A stretch of DNA of 64,000 nt from Streptomyces sp. NBC_00239 (lineage in GTDB: Bacteria; Actinomycetota; Actinomycetes; Streptomycetales; Streptomycetaceae). Within the stretch, counting starts at the first letter, position 1; each line of letters opens with the position of its first letter. The stretch is taken from positions 558,001 through 622,000 of the forward strand of contig NZ_CP108095.1 in NCBI RefSeq assembly GCF_036194065.1, written 5' to 3'. The position numbers and the translations under genes were made by a program. The notes under the pieces were generated by a model. The model saw only the letters and a list, made by a program, of their open reading frames with translations, was not told the DNA's origin and did no database searches. This document shows positions 9,068 to 17,198 of the stretch, one piece after another.

Positions 9068-10090
9068 TCAGCGGCCGGTCGCCCCTGCCGCGGGGCGCGG
9101 GGCGGGGAGCTGCTGGGTGATGCAGTGGATGCCGGCGTCGCCGGTGGCCAGGGTGGTTGCCTCGACGCCGACGACGCGGTGGTCGGGGAACGCCTTGGCG
9201 GCCGCTTCCAGCGCCTCGTCGTCCCTGCTCGTGCCCGCCAGCGGCATGACCACTGCGCCGTTGGCGATGTAGAAGTTCATGTAGTTCACGACCGCGTCCT
9301 GGCCGTGGACCCGAACCGGCTGCTGGGGAGGCAGTTCGAGGATCTCCAGGCTGCGTCCGGCCGCGTCGGTGGCGGCTTCCAGTACGGCGCGGTTGGCCTT
9401 CAGCCGGGCGTGGTCGGGGCGGGCGGCGTCGCCGCACGCCTCGACCAGGACGCGGCCCGGTGCGATGAACTGGCACACGTGGTCGACGTGCCCGTCGGTG
9501 TCGCCGGCGAGGTGGCCGTAGGGCAGCCAGATCACCTTGGTGGCACCGAGCAGGGCCTCGAACTCGGCCTCGACGTCGGCGCGGCCGAGCCTGGGGTTGC
9601 GGTTGGCGTTCAGGACGCACTGCTCGGTGGCGATCAGGGTCCCTTCGCCGTCCACGCTGATGGCTCCGCCTTCGAGGACCGTCATGGTGGCCCGGCGGTC
9701 GATGCCCAGGACGGGCAGCAGACGCTCGGTGATCCGGTCGTCCTGGGCGTACGGGTGGAACCGCTCGCCGAAGGAGTTGTAGCGGAAGTCCACACCGATG
9801 CGGCCTTCCGGGCCGTGGACGACGATCGGTCCGGTCGCACGGAGCCAGGCGTCGTCCATGGGGATGTCCACCGTGGTGATGTCGACCTCGCACAGGGCCC
9901 GTACGCGTTCGGCCTGGCCGGGCAGGACGAGTACGGTCACCGGTTCGAAGGCGGCGATGGCCCGGACGATCGCGGCGTACTCCCGCTCGACGTCGGCGAA
10001 GCTCTCGCCCCACAGCGACGCGTGGGGCGGCCAGGCGAGCATGCAGGCCTCGTGCGGTTCCCACTCGGCCGGCATCAGGAGCCCGGTCAC
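9068..10090 (-). CDS. Agmatine deiminase-like protein lacking a catalytic Asp
   Basis: A 340-residue member of the guanidino-group-modifying (PAD/agmatine deiminase) superfamily. Normal members hydrolyse agmatine to N-carbamoylputrescine and ammonia. The catalytic Cys (C323, GIHCITQQLP) and the GHVD motif (H201, D203) are present, as are E140 and the start MPAEWEPH. The usual W-x-R-D-x-G-P motif reads WLRATGP, so the Asp is A85. GTG 10090 overlaps the upstream stop (GTGA) and has GGAGG 9 bases before it; ATG 10075 has no RBS. Last gene of the minus-strand biosynthetic operon. It may have altered chemistry or a non-agmatine substrate (inference). Confidence 0.85.
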   Translation of the reverse strand: MTGLLMPAEWEPHEACMLAWPPHASLWGESFADVEREYAAIVRAIAAFEPVTVLVLPGQAERVRALCEVDITTVDIPMDDAWLRATGPIVVHGPEGRIGVDFRYNSFGERFHPYAQDDRITERLLPVLGIDRRATMTVLEGGAISVDGEGTLIATEQCVLNANRNPRLGRADVEAEFEALLGATKVIWLPYGHLAGDTDGHVDHVCQFIAPGRVLVEACGDAARPDHARLKANRAVLEAATDAAGRSLEILELPPQQPVRVHGQDAVVNYMNFYIANGAVVMPLAGTSRDDEALEAAAKAFPDHRVVGVEATTLATGDAGIHCITQQLPAPRPAAGATGR

Positions 10091-10962
10091 GGCGCCTGCC
10101 TCCCCGCGGGGTACGACCTCACGGCCTCCTCGGCGGCGTCCCAGTCGCCGTCGAAGCGGGCGGCGAGGACGTGCAGCCAGCGCTCGATGCCGAAGGCCAC
10201 GCAGGAGGTGTGGGCTTGCTCGCCGGCGTACGCGATGTCGGCGCGGTCGCCGAAGAAGTTGCGGTGGTAGTTGACCGAGGCGATCGCCAGGCCGCCGTCG
10301 GCGACGAACTCCTCCTTGGTGGGGAAGAGGCGCTGCATGACGGCCCGGGAACCGTTTGCGTCGAAGAACGGGTCCGTCGCGACCTCGGTCGTCAGGTCCA
10401 GGCCCACGTGGGCGGCGAAGTCGAGGATCAGGGCCTTGTGGGCGGTGAGGTGGTCCTTGACGGTTCCGGCGTCGCCGACGGCGATGATCTCGCGCATGGT
10501 GAAGCCGTGCAGGCGGCGCAGGCCCTCGTAGTGCGTCTCGCGCCGGAAGCACTGGGCGATGGTGGTGAACCTGACCGGCTCGTCCAGCCGGGCGCCGGAC
10601 AGGGACAGGTAGGCGTTGTAGCAGGCGGCCGAGGGCAGCACGAGGCCGGCCTCGGCGAGCTGGTGGCCGCCGAGGGTGGTGCCGGGCTCCGCCGGGTGCG
10701 TGGGCAGGTCGGCGGCCGCGTCCGTGTTGACCGGCGCTGCGGCCAGGACCAGGTGCGGGAAGTTGGTGAAGTAGTCGAAGCGGGCCAGGTCGGCGACCGG
10801 GATGAGCGGCGGGTAGAGGACCTCGGCGGCGTCGGCGGCAGCGGCCCAGCCGGTGAACACCGCGTCCAGTGCGGTCCGGAGGCGGACCGCCTCGGGGCCG
10901 AGGGTGACCAGGCCGTCGGTGACGTCGACGGGCGCGCGGAGGCCGGGATCAGACGTGCGCAT
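10087..10962 (-). CDS. Amino acid:carrier-protein ligase (seryl-tRNA synthetase-like)
   Basis: A 291-residue class II aminoacyl-tRNA-synthetase core with no tRNA-binding arm. Motif 2 is at FRRETHYEGLRRLHGF (139-154) and motif 3 at AFGIERW (256-262). C114, E158 and C254 match the zinc-binding triad of atypical SerRS and of the bacterial amino acid:carrier-protein ligases related to Bradyrhizobium Bll0957. Those enzymes adenylate a small amino acid (Gly or Ala) and load it onto a carrier-protein phosphopantetheine. The carrier-protein gene immediately upstream overlaps it by 14 bases, as expected for such pairs. Which amino acid it uses cannot be read from the sequence. Confidence 0.88.
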   Translation of the reverse strand: MRTSDPGLRAPVDVTDGLVTLGPEAVRLRTALDAVFTGWAAAADAAEVLYPPLIPVADLARFDYFTNFPHLVLAAAPVNTDAAADLPTHPAEPGTTLGGHQLAEAGLVLPSAACYNAYLSLSGARLDEPVRFTTIAQCFRRETHYEGLRRLHGFTMREIIAVGDAGTVKDHLTAHKALILDFAAHVGLDLTTEVATDPFFDANGSRAVMQRLFPTKEEFVADGGLAIASVNYHRNFFGDRADIAYAGEQAHTSCVAFGIERWLHVLAARFDGDWDAAEEAVRSYPAGRQAP

Positions 10963-11260
10963 GGCCGGCCTCCGTGAGCAGTGCGTTGATGCGTTCCAGG
11001 GTGCGGAAGTTGTTGACGTCCGTCGTGGCGAGGTCGACGGGCTCGCCGGTCAGTTCCTCGATGAGCAGCAGGAACTCGACGAAGGCCAGCGAGTCGAGGA
11101 TCCGGGCCTCGATGAGGTCGCGGTCCCAGGCGATGGTGTCAACGGAGGCGTTGAGCTTCCGGAGGAAGTCGAGGACGGTTTCCATCGATGCGTGCGTTGC
11201 GGCCGACGCGTGCGTTGCGGCCGACGCGTTCGTGGACTCGGCGTTCTCAAGCGCTGACAT
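10949..11260 (-). CDS. Stand-alone acyl/aminoacyl carrier protein
   Basis: A 103-residue carrier protein. The DSL motif (LDSLAF) places the 4'-phosphopantetheine on S57. The following helix VEFLLLIEELTGEPVDL is typical of discrete carrier proteins. Residues 11-25 are a low-complexity tail (ASAATH twice) encoded by an 18-bp tandem repeat. ATG 11260 is chosen for its GGGGGA RBS and 14-base overlap with the upstream oxygenase; ATG 11185 would remove the repeat tail. It should hold an aminoacyl thioester made by the downstream ligase for modification in trans. Confidence 0.87.
   Translation of the reverse strand: MSALENAESTNASAATHASAATHASMETVLDFLRKLNASVDTIAWDRDLIEARILDSLAFVEFLLLIEELTGEPVDLATTDVNNFRTLERINALLTEAGHAHV
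11190..11225. repeat. 18-bp tandem repeat inside the carrier-protein gene
   Basis: Two identical units beginning GCGTGCGTTGCGG (11190-11207 and 11208-11225), in frame, encoding the repeated Ala/Ser/Thr/His tail. It is probably a recent slippage product. Confidence 0.8.
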
Positions 11261-12203
11261 GGTCGGTCCCCCAAGACGTGCTGAACATTTCACTGGCGAC
11301 GAAGAACCGGTCGACGCGCGCCATGAGCTTGACGTGGAAGGCCTCGCGCACGGGGTGCGACATTGCCTGCCTGCGGAGGGCGAGGGGGTTCTCGGCGCCG
11401 CAGTCACGGAAGATCTGCGGGTTGTAGAGGCTGCGCACGGAGTACGTCATGTAGTCCTTGACGTACTTCTCGATCTCGTCGCGACGGCCCGGGTCGGCGG
11501 CCAGGGCGCGGTCGTAGAGGCGCTTGACGAGCTGCTTGCCGAAGGCGACGTGGCGGCTCTCGTCGTGGTGGTGTGCCGAGTGGATCTCGCGGAGGATGTC
11601 CGGGATCAACGGGTCCTTGCCCATGCGGCTGTTGTAGTAGTCGAAGATCTCTTCGAAGATGAGGATCCGGGAGAAGACGATCACGTCGTCCCACAGGTCG
11701 CCGAACCCCTCACGGCGGAGCGGGGACGCGGCCTCGGGGTAGATCCCGCCGGTGTACCGGTAGCAGAACTCGGCGAAGAACCACATGTGGGCGTTCTCTT
11801 CGCCGATGAAGTGGTGCAGGTACTCGTTGTAGTCGGCGAAGTCGGGCGTGTGGATGCGCTTCGCGACTTCGATCATCAGCTCGCGGATGCCGTGCACGTG
11901 CAGGCTGAAGAAGTTGACCGTCTCGTACCGTGCGAGGGCCTTCAGCGTCTTCTCGTCGTCGATCAGACCCGTGCCGGAGACGGTGAGGTAGTCGGGGTTC
12001 ATCCACCACTGGTCCTCGGGCACGGTGTCGGGCCAGGAGAACTTGGTGTACGGGTTGTAGTAGTCGTCGCGCGACTTCTCGGAGAGTCGCGCGAGCATGG
12101 TGCTGAAGCCGGAATCGTCCATCGTAATGCGATCTTTCGCTTGGTACTGGTACTGGTACTGGTGGTGGTGCTTGGCGGCCGCCGGTTCGGCGGCCGCGGT
12201 CAT
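11247..12203 (-). CDS. AurF-like diiron N-oxygenase
   Basis: A 318-residue ferritin-like diiron enzyme. Candidate ligands follow the AurF (p-aminobenzoate N-oxygenase) pattern: E94, E136xxH139 (EENAH), E184 or E185 (FEEIFD), and H211xxxE215xxH218 (HHHDESRH). AurF relatives oxidise amines to hydroxylamine, nitroso or nitro groups. In this operon the substrate may be an aminoacyl group on the carrier protein (inference). ATG 12203 overlaps the stop of the condensation-domain gene (ATGA). Residues 10-21 are unusual, HHH followed by Gln-Tyr repeats, from a hexanucleotide microsatellite; ATG 12122 would skip them. Confidence 0.87.
   Translation of the reverse strand: MTAAAEPAAAKHHHQYQYQYQAKDRITMDDSGFSTMLARLSEKSRDDYYNPYTKFSWPDTVPEDQWWMNPDYLTVSGTGLIDDEKTLKALARYETVNFFSLHVHGIRELMIEVAKRIHTPDFADYNEYLHHFIGEENAHMWFFAEFCYRYTGGIYPEAASPLRREGFGDLWDDVIVFSRILIFEEIFDYYNSRMGKDPLIPDILREIHSAHHHDESRHVAFGKQLVKRLYDRALAADPGRRDEIEKYVKDYMTYSVRSLYNPQIFRDCGAENPLALRRQAMSHPVREAFHVKLMARVDRFFVASEMFSTSWGTDHVSA
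12143..12166. repeat. (GGTACT)4 microsatellite in the oxygenase gene
   Basis: Four GGTACT units followed by GGT triplets, in frame near the 5' end, encoding the Gln-Tyr and His runs. Because the unit length is a multiple of three, copy-number change would not break the frame. Confidence 0.8.
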
Positions 12204-13768
12204 GCGTCGGAGCCGGAGCCCGTGTCGCTGCCGGCGTCGGCGCCGATGCCGGAGCCGGAGTCGGAGTCGGCCAACGCGACGAGCGAGCGCTCCAGATCAC
12301 GGAGGAAGGTCTCCATGACCGCCTCGGGGACGTGCCGGACGTCGCAGGTCAGCGAGAACTCCAGGTGAGCACCGCCGCCCTCGCCGCCGTCCAGGCCCTC
12401 GTCCTCGCCGTCGTCGACGATGAGGTAGAAGGGTTCCTCCTCGGTGACCGGGAGCCACGTGAAGGCGGTGTGGGGCAGCAGATCCGCAGCGGACACGTCC
12501 CGCCGTACGGCCGTGTCCGCGGGCAGGGTGCGCCGGTCGTTGATGCAGTACGAAAACGTCAGCGGTGCGTCCGGGCCGCCGCCCAGGTCGGCGAGCAGCC
12601 GGTTCATGCTGTCGGCGTCGCATCCTGAGTTCTGGAAGGCGGTGATGGCGGCCAGCCAGGAGCGTTTGACCGCCTGGAGCAGGTCGGCGCCCACGAGGTC
12701 CACCGAGAAGTAGGTCTCCTGCATCAGGGTGGCGATCGTGGTGCGGCTGTCCCGGCCGAACCGCTGCGAGCTCGTGAGGTGCAGGTCGACGCGGTTGCTT
12801 CCGGTGAGGTCCCGCAGCAGCAGGGCCGTGGCGCCGACGATGACCGCCGCCACGCTCTGGCCGGTGCGTTCCGCGATGCGGGTGGCCGCGTGGTGGGCGG
12901 CGCGTGAGCGGAGGGAGGCCTGTCGGTACGCCGACTCCTCGGGCAGGTCCGCCACCGCGGGAGGCAGCGCGAGGGGTGGCCGGTCCCGGTAGAGGGAGGC
13001 CACGTGGGCCAGGGTGCGGTCGCGCTTGCGGATGCCCGGGGGCGACTCCTGCCACGCGGCCAGCCCTGCCGAGGTCATCGCGTCCGGCGGCAGCGGTGGC
13101 AGCGTGCGGCCGTTGCGGAAGTACTCGGTCACCTCGACGGCCAGGTGTTGCAGGGCGTACCAGTCGACCGCCATGTGCGAGAACACGTACACGCCGCCCC
13201 ACACCCGGCCGTCGGTGACCAGAAGGACCAGGCGCAGGGGGAGTTCGTCGGCGAACGCGAACCGCCGGGTGGCGAAGTAGGCCTTGAGTGCGGCGATTTC
13301 CTCGCCCGTGGTCGTCGGGGTGTCGACGAACTCGACGGGCAGTTCCCCTTCGGTCAGCACTCTTTGCACGACCCGGCCGCCCGGCTTCGCGGGGAACACC
13401 GAGCGCAGGGATTCGTGGCGCGAGAGGAGGAAGGAGAGGGCGTCGAGGCATTCGTCCTCGGTGGGGCGGACGCCGGGCGGCACGCGGAACTCTTCGACGA
13501 CGTTGTAGACGTGGTCGTGGGGTGCCGCCTTTTCGATCAGCGCCCAGATTTCCTGCTGGCTCCAGGTCAGTCCGGCTTCGACGGCGCGGTCGCCCTTGAA
13601 GGGGGCGCGCCGCACCCGGGCGGGGAGGGGCTGTCCGCTGTGGTCCCGGTCGGCGTTGGTGAGGCCGTCGGCCAGGGCGTCCGGGGGTGTTCCTGCGTGG
13701 TCGTCGTCGCTCGCGGAGCCCCGCGACGCGGGGTCGTTCAGTGGGGAGTTCAATCCTTCGTCCTTCAC
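12200..13768 (-). CDS. Stand-alone NRPS-like condensation domain protein
   Basis: 522 residues. A disordered acidic N-terminus (1-60) and Asp/Ser/Gly-rich C-terminus flank one condensation-type acyltransferase domain (about 65-490). LTWSQQEIW (67-75) and RHESLRSVF correspond to core motifs C1 and C2. The HHxxxDG motif reads SHMAVDW (197-203): the second His (H198) and Asp (D202) are kept, the first His and Gly are not. Such domains form amide or ester bonds between a carrier-bound acyl group and a nucleophile. First gene of the operon; GTG start without an evident RBS. It could couple the modified aminoacyl unit to an amine. Confidence 0.85.
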   Translation of the reverse strand: MKDEGLNSPLNDPASRGSASDDDHAGTPPDALADGLTNADRDHSGQPLPARVRRAPFKGDRAVEAGLTWSQQEIWALIEKAAPHDHVYNVVEEFRVPPGVRPTEDECLDALSFLLSRHESLRSVFPAKPGGRVVQRVLTEGELPVEFVDTPTTTGEEIAALKAYFATRRFAFADELPLRLVLLVTDGRVWGGVYVFSHMAVDWYALQHLAVEVTEYFRNGRTLPPLPPDAMTSAGLAAWQESPPGIRKRDRTLAHVASLYRDRPPLALPPAVADLPEESAYRQASLRSRAAHHAATRIAERTGQSVAAVIVGATALLLRDLTGSNRVDLHLTSSQRFGRDSRTTIATLMQETYFSVDLVGADLLQAVKRSWLAAITAFQNSGCDADSMNRLLADLGGGPDAPLTFSYCINDRRTLPADTAVRRDVSAADLLPHTAFTWLPVTEEEPFYLIVDDGEDEGLDGGEGGGAHLEFSLTCDVRHVPEAVMETFLRDLERSLVALADSDSGSGIGADAGSDTGSGSDA

Positions 13769-14028
13769 TCGCGCGGCAGGCCTAGTCGGGGCGCCGCGGT
13801 GTCGGCTGGATCACGGGAAAGCGGGGGGATGCGATGTGCAAGGTGTCAAAGACTGCTGATCGCAGCCGTACCTGTCCCACTCCCCCCGACCCGCCGATGC
13901 GAAGATCCTACGAGATGATCTAGTAATCAGCGCAAGTCTTCCGGCACACTTCTGATCAAGAAGGAATGCCTGCCGTGCCGGCGTGCAGTGCCCGGCAGTT
14001 GGGCGGAGCGCGCACAGGAAGACTGACC
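13769..14028. promoter_or_regulatory. Divergent promoter region of the biosynthetic locus
   Basis: 260 bases between the condensation-domain gene and the MFS gene. They must carry both promoters. An imperfect palindrome CTTCTGATCAAGAAG lies near 13949-13963, close to the MFS start. No regulator gene is adjacent. Confidence 0.45.
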
Positions 14029-15258
14029 ATGCACAGTGACCCGGCAATCACCCTCAGGCGTGCCCACAGAGGAGTCATCGCCACGTTCGCCCTCGTCGGC
14101 GTGGTGAACGGGATCCTGGCGGCCAGACTGCCCGGCCTGGCCGCCAAACTGGGCCTGGACACCGGCGATGTGGGGCTGGTCATCCTCTCCTGGGGCGTCG
14201 CGGCCACGGTGACCATGCAGTGCATGCGGTGGCTCGTCGCGGCCCTGGGGAACCGGCTGTTGCTGCGCGTGGGCACGCCGTTGGTCACCGTCTCCGTCGG
14301 TCTGATCGGCCTCAGCCCCTCGTTTCCGGTGCTACTCACCGCGGCGGCCGGCTTCGGAGTGACCTCCGGCATCGCCGAGGCGATGATGAACGCCCAGGGC
14401 AGCCTGGTCGAACGGCGCGCCGGGCGCCCCCTGATGAACGGCTTCCATGCCGGGTGGAGCGCCGGTGCGGTCGCCGGCGGGCTCCTCGCCGTGCTGCTGG
14501 CCGCACTCGACGTCCCGTACACCGCCTCGGTGTTGGGGGTCGCCGCCGTCGCCTTCCCCCTCGCCCTGGCGGTGGGCTGGACGTACCTCGACGAGCCGGC
14601 CGAGGAGGAGGAAGCCGACGAGCGGCGCAAGCTGCCCGGCATCGTCTACCTGATCGGCGCCGTGGCCTTCATGGCGCTCCTCCTCGAAGGGCTGGTGGCG
14701 GACTGGAGCGGCCTCCTGCTGACGCGGGAGCTGCACACGACCGAGGCCGTCGCCGCCCTCGCCTACCCGCTCTACGAGGTCGCCACGTTCACCGGGCGGC
14801 TCTTCGGCGACCGGCTGCGCCTGCGCTTCGGCAGCCGCTCGCTCCTCGCGGCCGCGGGCGCAGCGACCGCGGCCGGAGTGCTCCTGGTGGTCGTGGCGCC
14901 TTCCGCGGGCTGGGCCATCGCCGGGTTCGGCCTGACGGGACTGGCCGTGTGCATCGTGGTGCCGCTGTGCATGTCGCTGGCCGGAGCCCTCGTCCCGGGC
15001 CGCTCGGACGCCGCCATCGCCCAGGTGTCGGCGATCGGCTATGCCGGGCTGCTCGTCGGCCCGGTCCTCATCGGCTTCGTCGCCGAGGCCACCTCGCTGC
15101 GCACCGGGATCGCCACGGCGATCGGCGTCGCCCTGTTCATCACGCTCGGCGCGAGCCGGATGCCGCGCGGTCTGCCCGCGGCCGGGTCCGGGTCCGAGGC
15201 GGAGCGGGCCGGGGCGCCGGCCGCTGCGGCGCCGGGGCGCAACGGCATCGAGGTGTGA
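14029..15258 (+). CDS. MFS transporter, likely exporter of the pathway product
   Basis: 409 residues with about 12 hydrophobic segments and a charged central loop (EEEEADERRKL, about 195-205) separating two halves of six. It resembles MFS_1 proteins of the fucose-permease/YbjJ type. AGGAAG precedes the ATG. It is divergent from the five-gene biosynthetic operon, a usual place for a self-resistance exporter; the export role is inferred from context only. The Ala/Gly-rich C-terminus is unremarkable. Confidence 0.85.
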   Translation: MHSDPAITLRRAHRGVIATFALVGVVNGILAARLPGLAAKLGLDTGDVGLVILSWGVAATVTMQCMRWLVAALGNRLLLRVGTPLVTVSVGLIGLSPSFPVLLTAAAGFGVTSGIAEAMMNAQGSLVERRAGRPLMNGFHAGWSAGAVAGGLLAVLLAALDVPYTASVLGVAAVAFPLALAVGWTYLDEPAEEEEADERRKLPGIVYLIGAVAFMALLLEGLVADWSGLLLTRELHTTEAVAALAYPLYEVATFTGRLFGDRLRLRFGSRSLLAAAGAATAAGVLLVVVAPSAGWAIAGFGLTGLAVCIVVPLCMSLAGALVPGRSDAAIAQVSAIGYAGLLVGPVLIGFVAEATSLRTGIATAIGVALFITLGASRMPRGLPAAGSGSEAERAGAPAAAAPGRNGIEV

Positions 15259-15330
15259 TTCTCGGGCCCGCCCGCCGGGCCCGGCCGGTGCCGGGCCCCC
15301 GCACATCACAGCCGCGCCCCCGGTACGGCA

Positions 15331-15367
15331 GCAGGGCCCGGACCGCGCGTCGCGGTCCGGGCCCTGC
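15331..15367. terminator. Strong bidirectional terminator
   Basis: A perfect 17-bp GC-rich stem (15331-15347 with 15351-15367) and 3-base loop between the convergent MFS and DUF6243 genes. Confidence 0.85.
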
Positions 15368-15399
15368 CCCGTGCGGTGCCGCCCTGCGGCGGCGGTGCG

Positions 15400-15615
15400 T
15401 CAGCTCTGTGCGGTGTCGTCGCCGGTCTGTGCGGCGTCGCCGGCCGCGCCCGCCTTCTCGCGCATCTTGCGCACCAGCTCCGCCTTCTGGTCGGCCGCAC
15501 TCTGGCGGTCGAGGTTGCGGTGCGGACCGTTGTTCTGCCGCTCGGCGCGGGACTGCTTCTTGCGCTGGCCGCCGCCCTGGCCGACGGGGTTGTTGATGTT
15601 CTTGCTCACGGTCAT
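15400..15615 (-). CDS. DUF6243-like small basic protein
   Basis: 71 residues, beginning MTVSKNINNPVGQGG with a KKQSRAERQNN segment; no membrane or signal segment. I recognise this as a small conserved streptomycete protein annotated DUF6243, of unknown function. GGGAG precedes the ATG by about 5 bases. Convergent with the MFS gene across a shared terminator. Confidence 0.75.
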   Translation of the reverse strand: MTVSKNINNPVGQGGGQRKKQSRAERQNNGPHRNLDRQSAADQKAELVRKMREKAGAAGDAAQTGDDTAQS

Positions 15616-15879
15616 TGGTTCTCCCGGAATGATGTGAAGTGATCTACGGATTCATCGGTGGGGGACGGGCGGCGACGTCGAAGGGCGTCAGCAGGGCCCG
15701 TCACGCTCTCACTCGTAAATCGGCCTCTGGAAGAACATGACCACGACGTTACCCGACTCCGTCGGCCCCGCACACCAGGTTCTTCGCCGGACCGGCGTCG
15801 GCCGGGCCTCCGGCGAGTGCCCGCGCGGGCGCTCCCGGGGCGGCAGCGCTGCTGCGCCCCTCGCGTGCACCGCCCTGCG

Positions 15880-16974
15880 TCACGAGCGGCGGTCGCGCAT
15901 CCTCCCGACCGACTGGAGGGTCCGTACGGCCGCGGCCTTGAGCCCCGGCCGCTCTCGTACGAACCTCCGAACGGCACTCGACGGTTCGCGGCTGAGCCAG
16001 TGCAGAGCCGCGCCGGGCCGGGCCCTGAGCAGGACCGCACCTTCGTGGACGGTCAGGTCGCCGGTCTTGAGGGAGTCCTTGTACGCGGCGTCGCCCCGGC
16101 CGAGGTCGAGCAGGCCGATGCCGGCGTCGGCGGCCGCCTCGATCAGGCGGAGGGCGAGCAGCCGTCCCGGGGAGAACGTGTCGAAGCGCCGGTCGTAGGC
16201 GGGGAACCAGTACGACAGGACGGTGCGCGAACGCAGACCGAAGTGCGCGGCGACGGGCCGCTCGCCCGCGTAGAGCACCGACAGCAGGCCCGAGCAGGCG
16301 GGTGCGTCCGTGCCGGCGAGCGTGCGCACCAGCCCGCTGATCCACTCCTGGGCGAACCGGTCGCGCCGTCCCGTACGGCGGTACTGGGCGGACTTCCACC
16401 CCATGAGCGCCCGCAGGACCGCCTGGTCCCGCTCGTCGAAGACGAAGCGCAGCGGCCCCACCTGCCGTGCCAGGCGGCGTTCCTGCGCCCGGGCCGACTT
16501 CAGGAACGTACGGGAACCCGCCCGCAGCCGGCTCTCGTAAGCGGCGTACCCGTCCGCGAGGTCGACGACGGGCGAGGCGAACCGGCCCGTCGCGAACGGC
16601 AGGAACAGGTCCTGGCCGCTCTCCAGGTGGTTGAACTCCCAGACGGACAGCGAGCTGGCGCGCAGCAGCGCGTGCGGGTCGACGCTCACGCCGGGGCGCA
16701 GCACGGCGCCCTGGCAGTCGGACACGCCCAGGCCGATGGCGCGGCCGCGGCCCCACCGGCCGCGCTCGAAGGGGAAGAATCCGGCCGGTTCGCCGTCCTG
16801 GCGCACGACCGCGACGCGGGCGCCCGGCCGGACGCTGCCGACGGCCCGGCAGAACTCCGGGCTCATGAAGGGGTTGGCGACGGCTGCCGTGCCGGCCCGC
16901 AGCTCGCCCCACAGCGCCACGTCGGCCGCACTCATGTCGGCGGGGTGCATCACGTCGATGCGCTGTGCGGTCAC
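15880..16974 (-). CDS. BioF2/CelD-like GNAT acyltransferase
   Basis: 364 residues. The C-terminal half (about 150-300) matches the FemAB-like fold annotated Acetyltransf_6 or BioF2-like, with FLKSARAQERRLARQ, YAGERPVAAHFGLRS, YWFPAYDRRFDTFSPGRLL and LDLGRGDAAYKDSL. These motifs are typical of CelD/BcsL-type proteins in polysaccharide or cell-envelope loci. The substrate is unknown. GTG 16974 is chosen because GGAG stands 5 bases upstream and the homology starts there. The C-terminal basic tail (RRFVRERPGLKAAAVRTL) is common in the family. A membrane-protein gene lies upstream on the same strand. Confidence 0.82.
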   Translation of the reverse strand: MTAQRIDVMHPADMSAADVALWGELRAGTAAVANPFMSPEFCRAVGSVRPGARVAVVRQDGEPAGFFPFERGRWGRGRAIGLGVSDCQGAVLRPGVSVDPHALLRASSLSVWEFNHLESGQDLFLPFATGRFASPVVDLADGYAAYESRLRAGSRTFLKSARAQERRLARQVGPLRFVFDERDQAVLRALMGWKSAQYRRTGRRDRFAQEWISGLVRTLAGTDAPACSGLLSVLYAGERPVAAHFGLRSRTVLSYWFPAYDRRFDTFSPGRLLALRLIEAAADAGIGLLDLGRGDAAYKDSLKTGDLTVHEGAVLLRARPGAALHWLSREPSSAVRRFVRERPGLKAAAVRTLQSVGRMRDRRS

Positions 16975-17103
16975 TGCAGCTCCTGGGTTGTCTGAGGGCC
17001 CGCCGGGTCGCGGCGCGCGGCTGGCGTGCCGTGACCCGGCGGGGCGGCGCGCGGCGGGTCGTGGGCGCACGGGCAGGGCGCTGTCCCTGCCGGGTCCCCG
17101 CTC

Positions 17104-17170
17104 GGGGCGGGCGCCGGGGCTGTGAGGGGGGAATCCGGCGGGGGCCGGGGCGGGCGCCGGGGCTGTGAGG
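17104..17170. repeat. 43-bp-period direct repeat
   Basis: A 24-base unit beginning GGGGCGGGCGCCGGGG occurs perfectly at 17104-17127 and 17147-17170, with a degraded third start near 17188. It lies between the GNAT and membrane-protein genes. No function is evident. Confidence 0.7.
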
Positions 17171-17198
17171 GCGGATTCCGGAGGGCCGGGGCGGGCGG

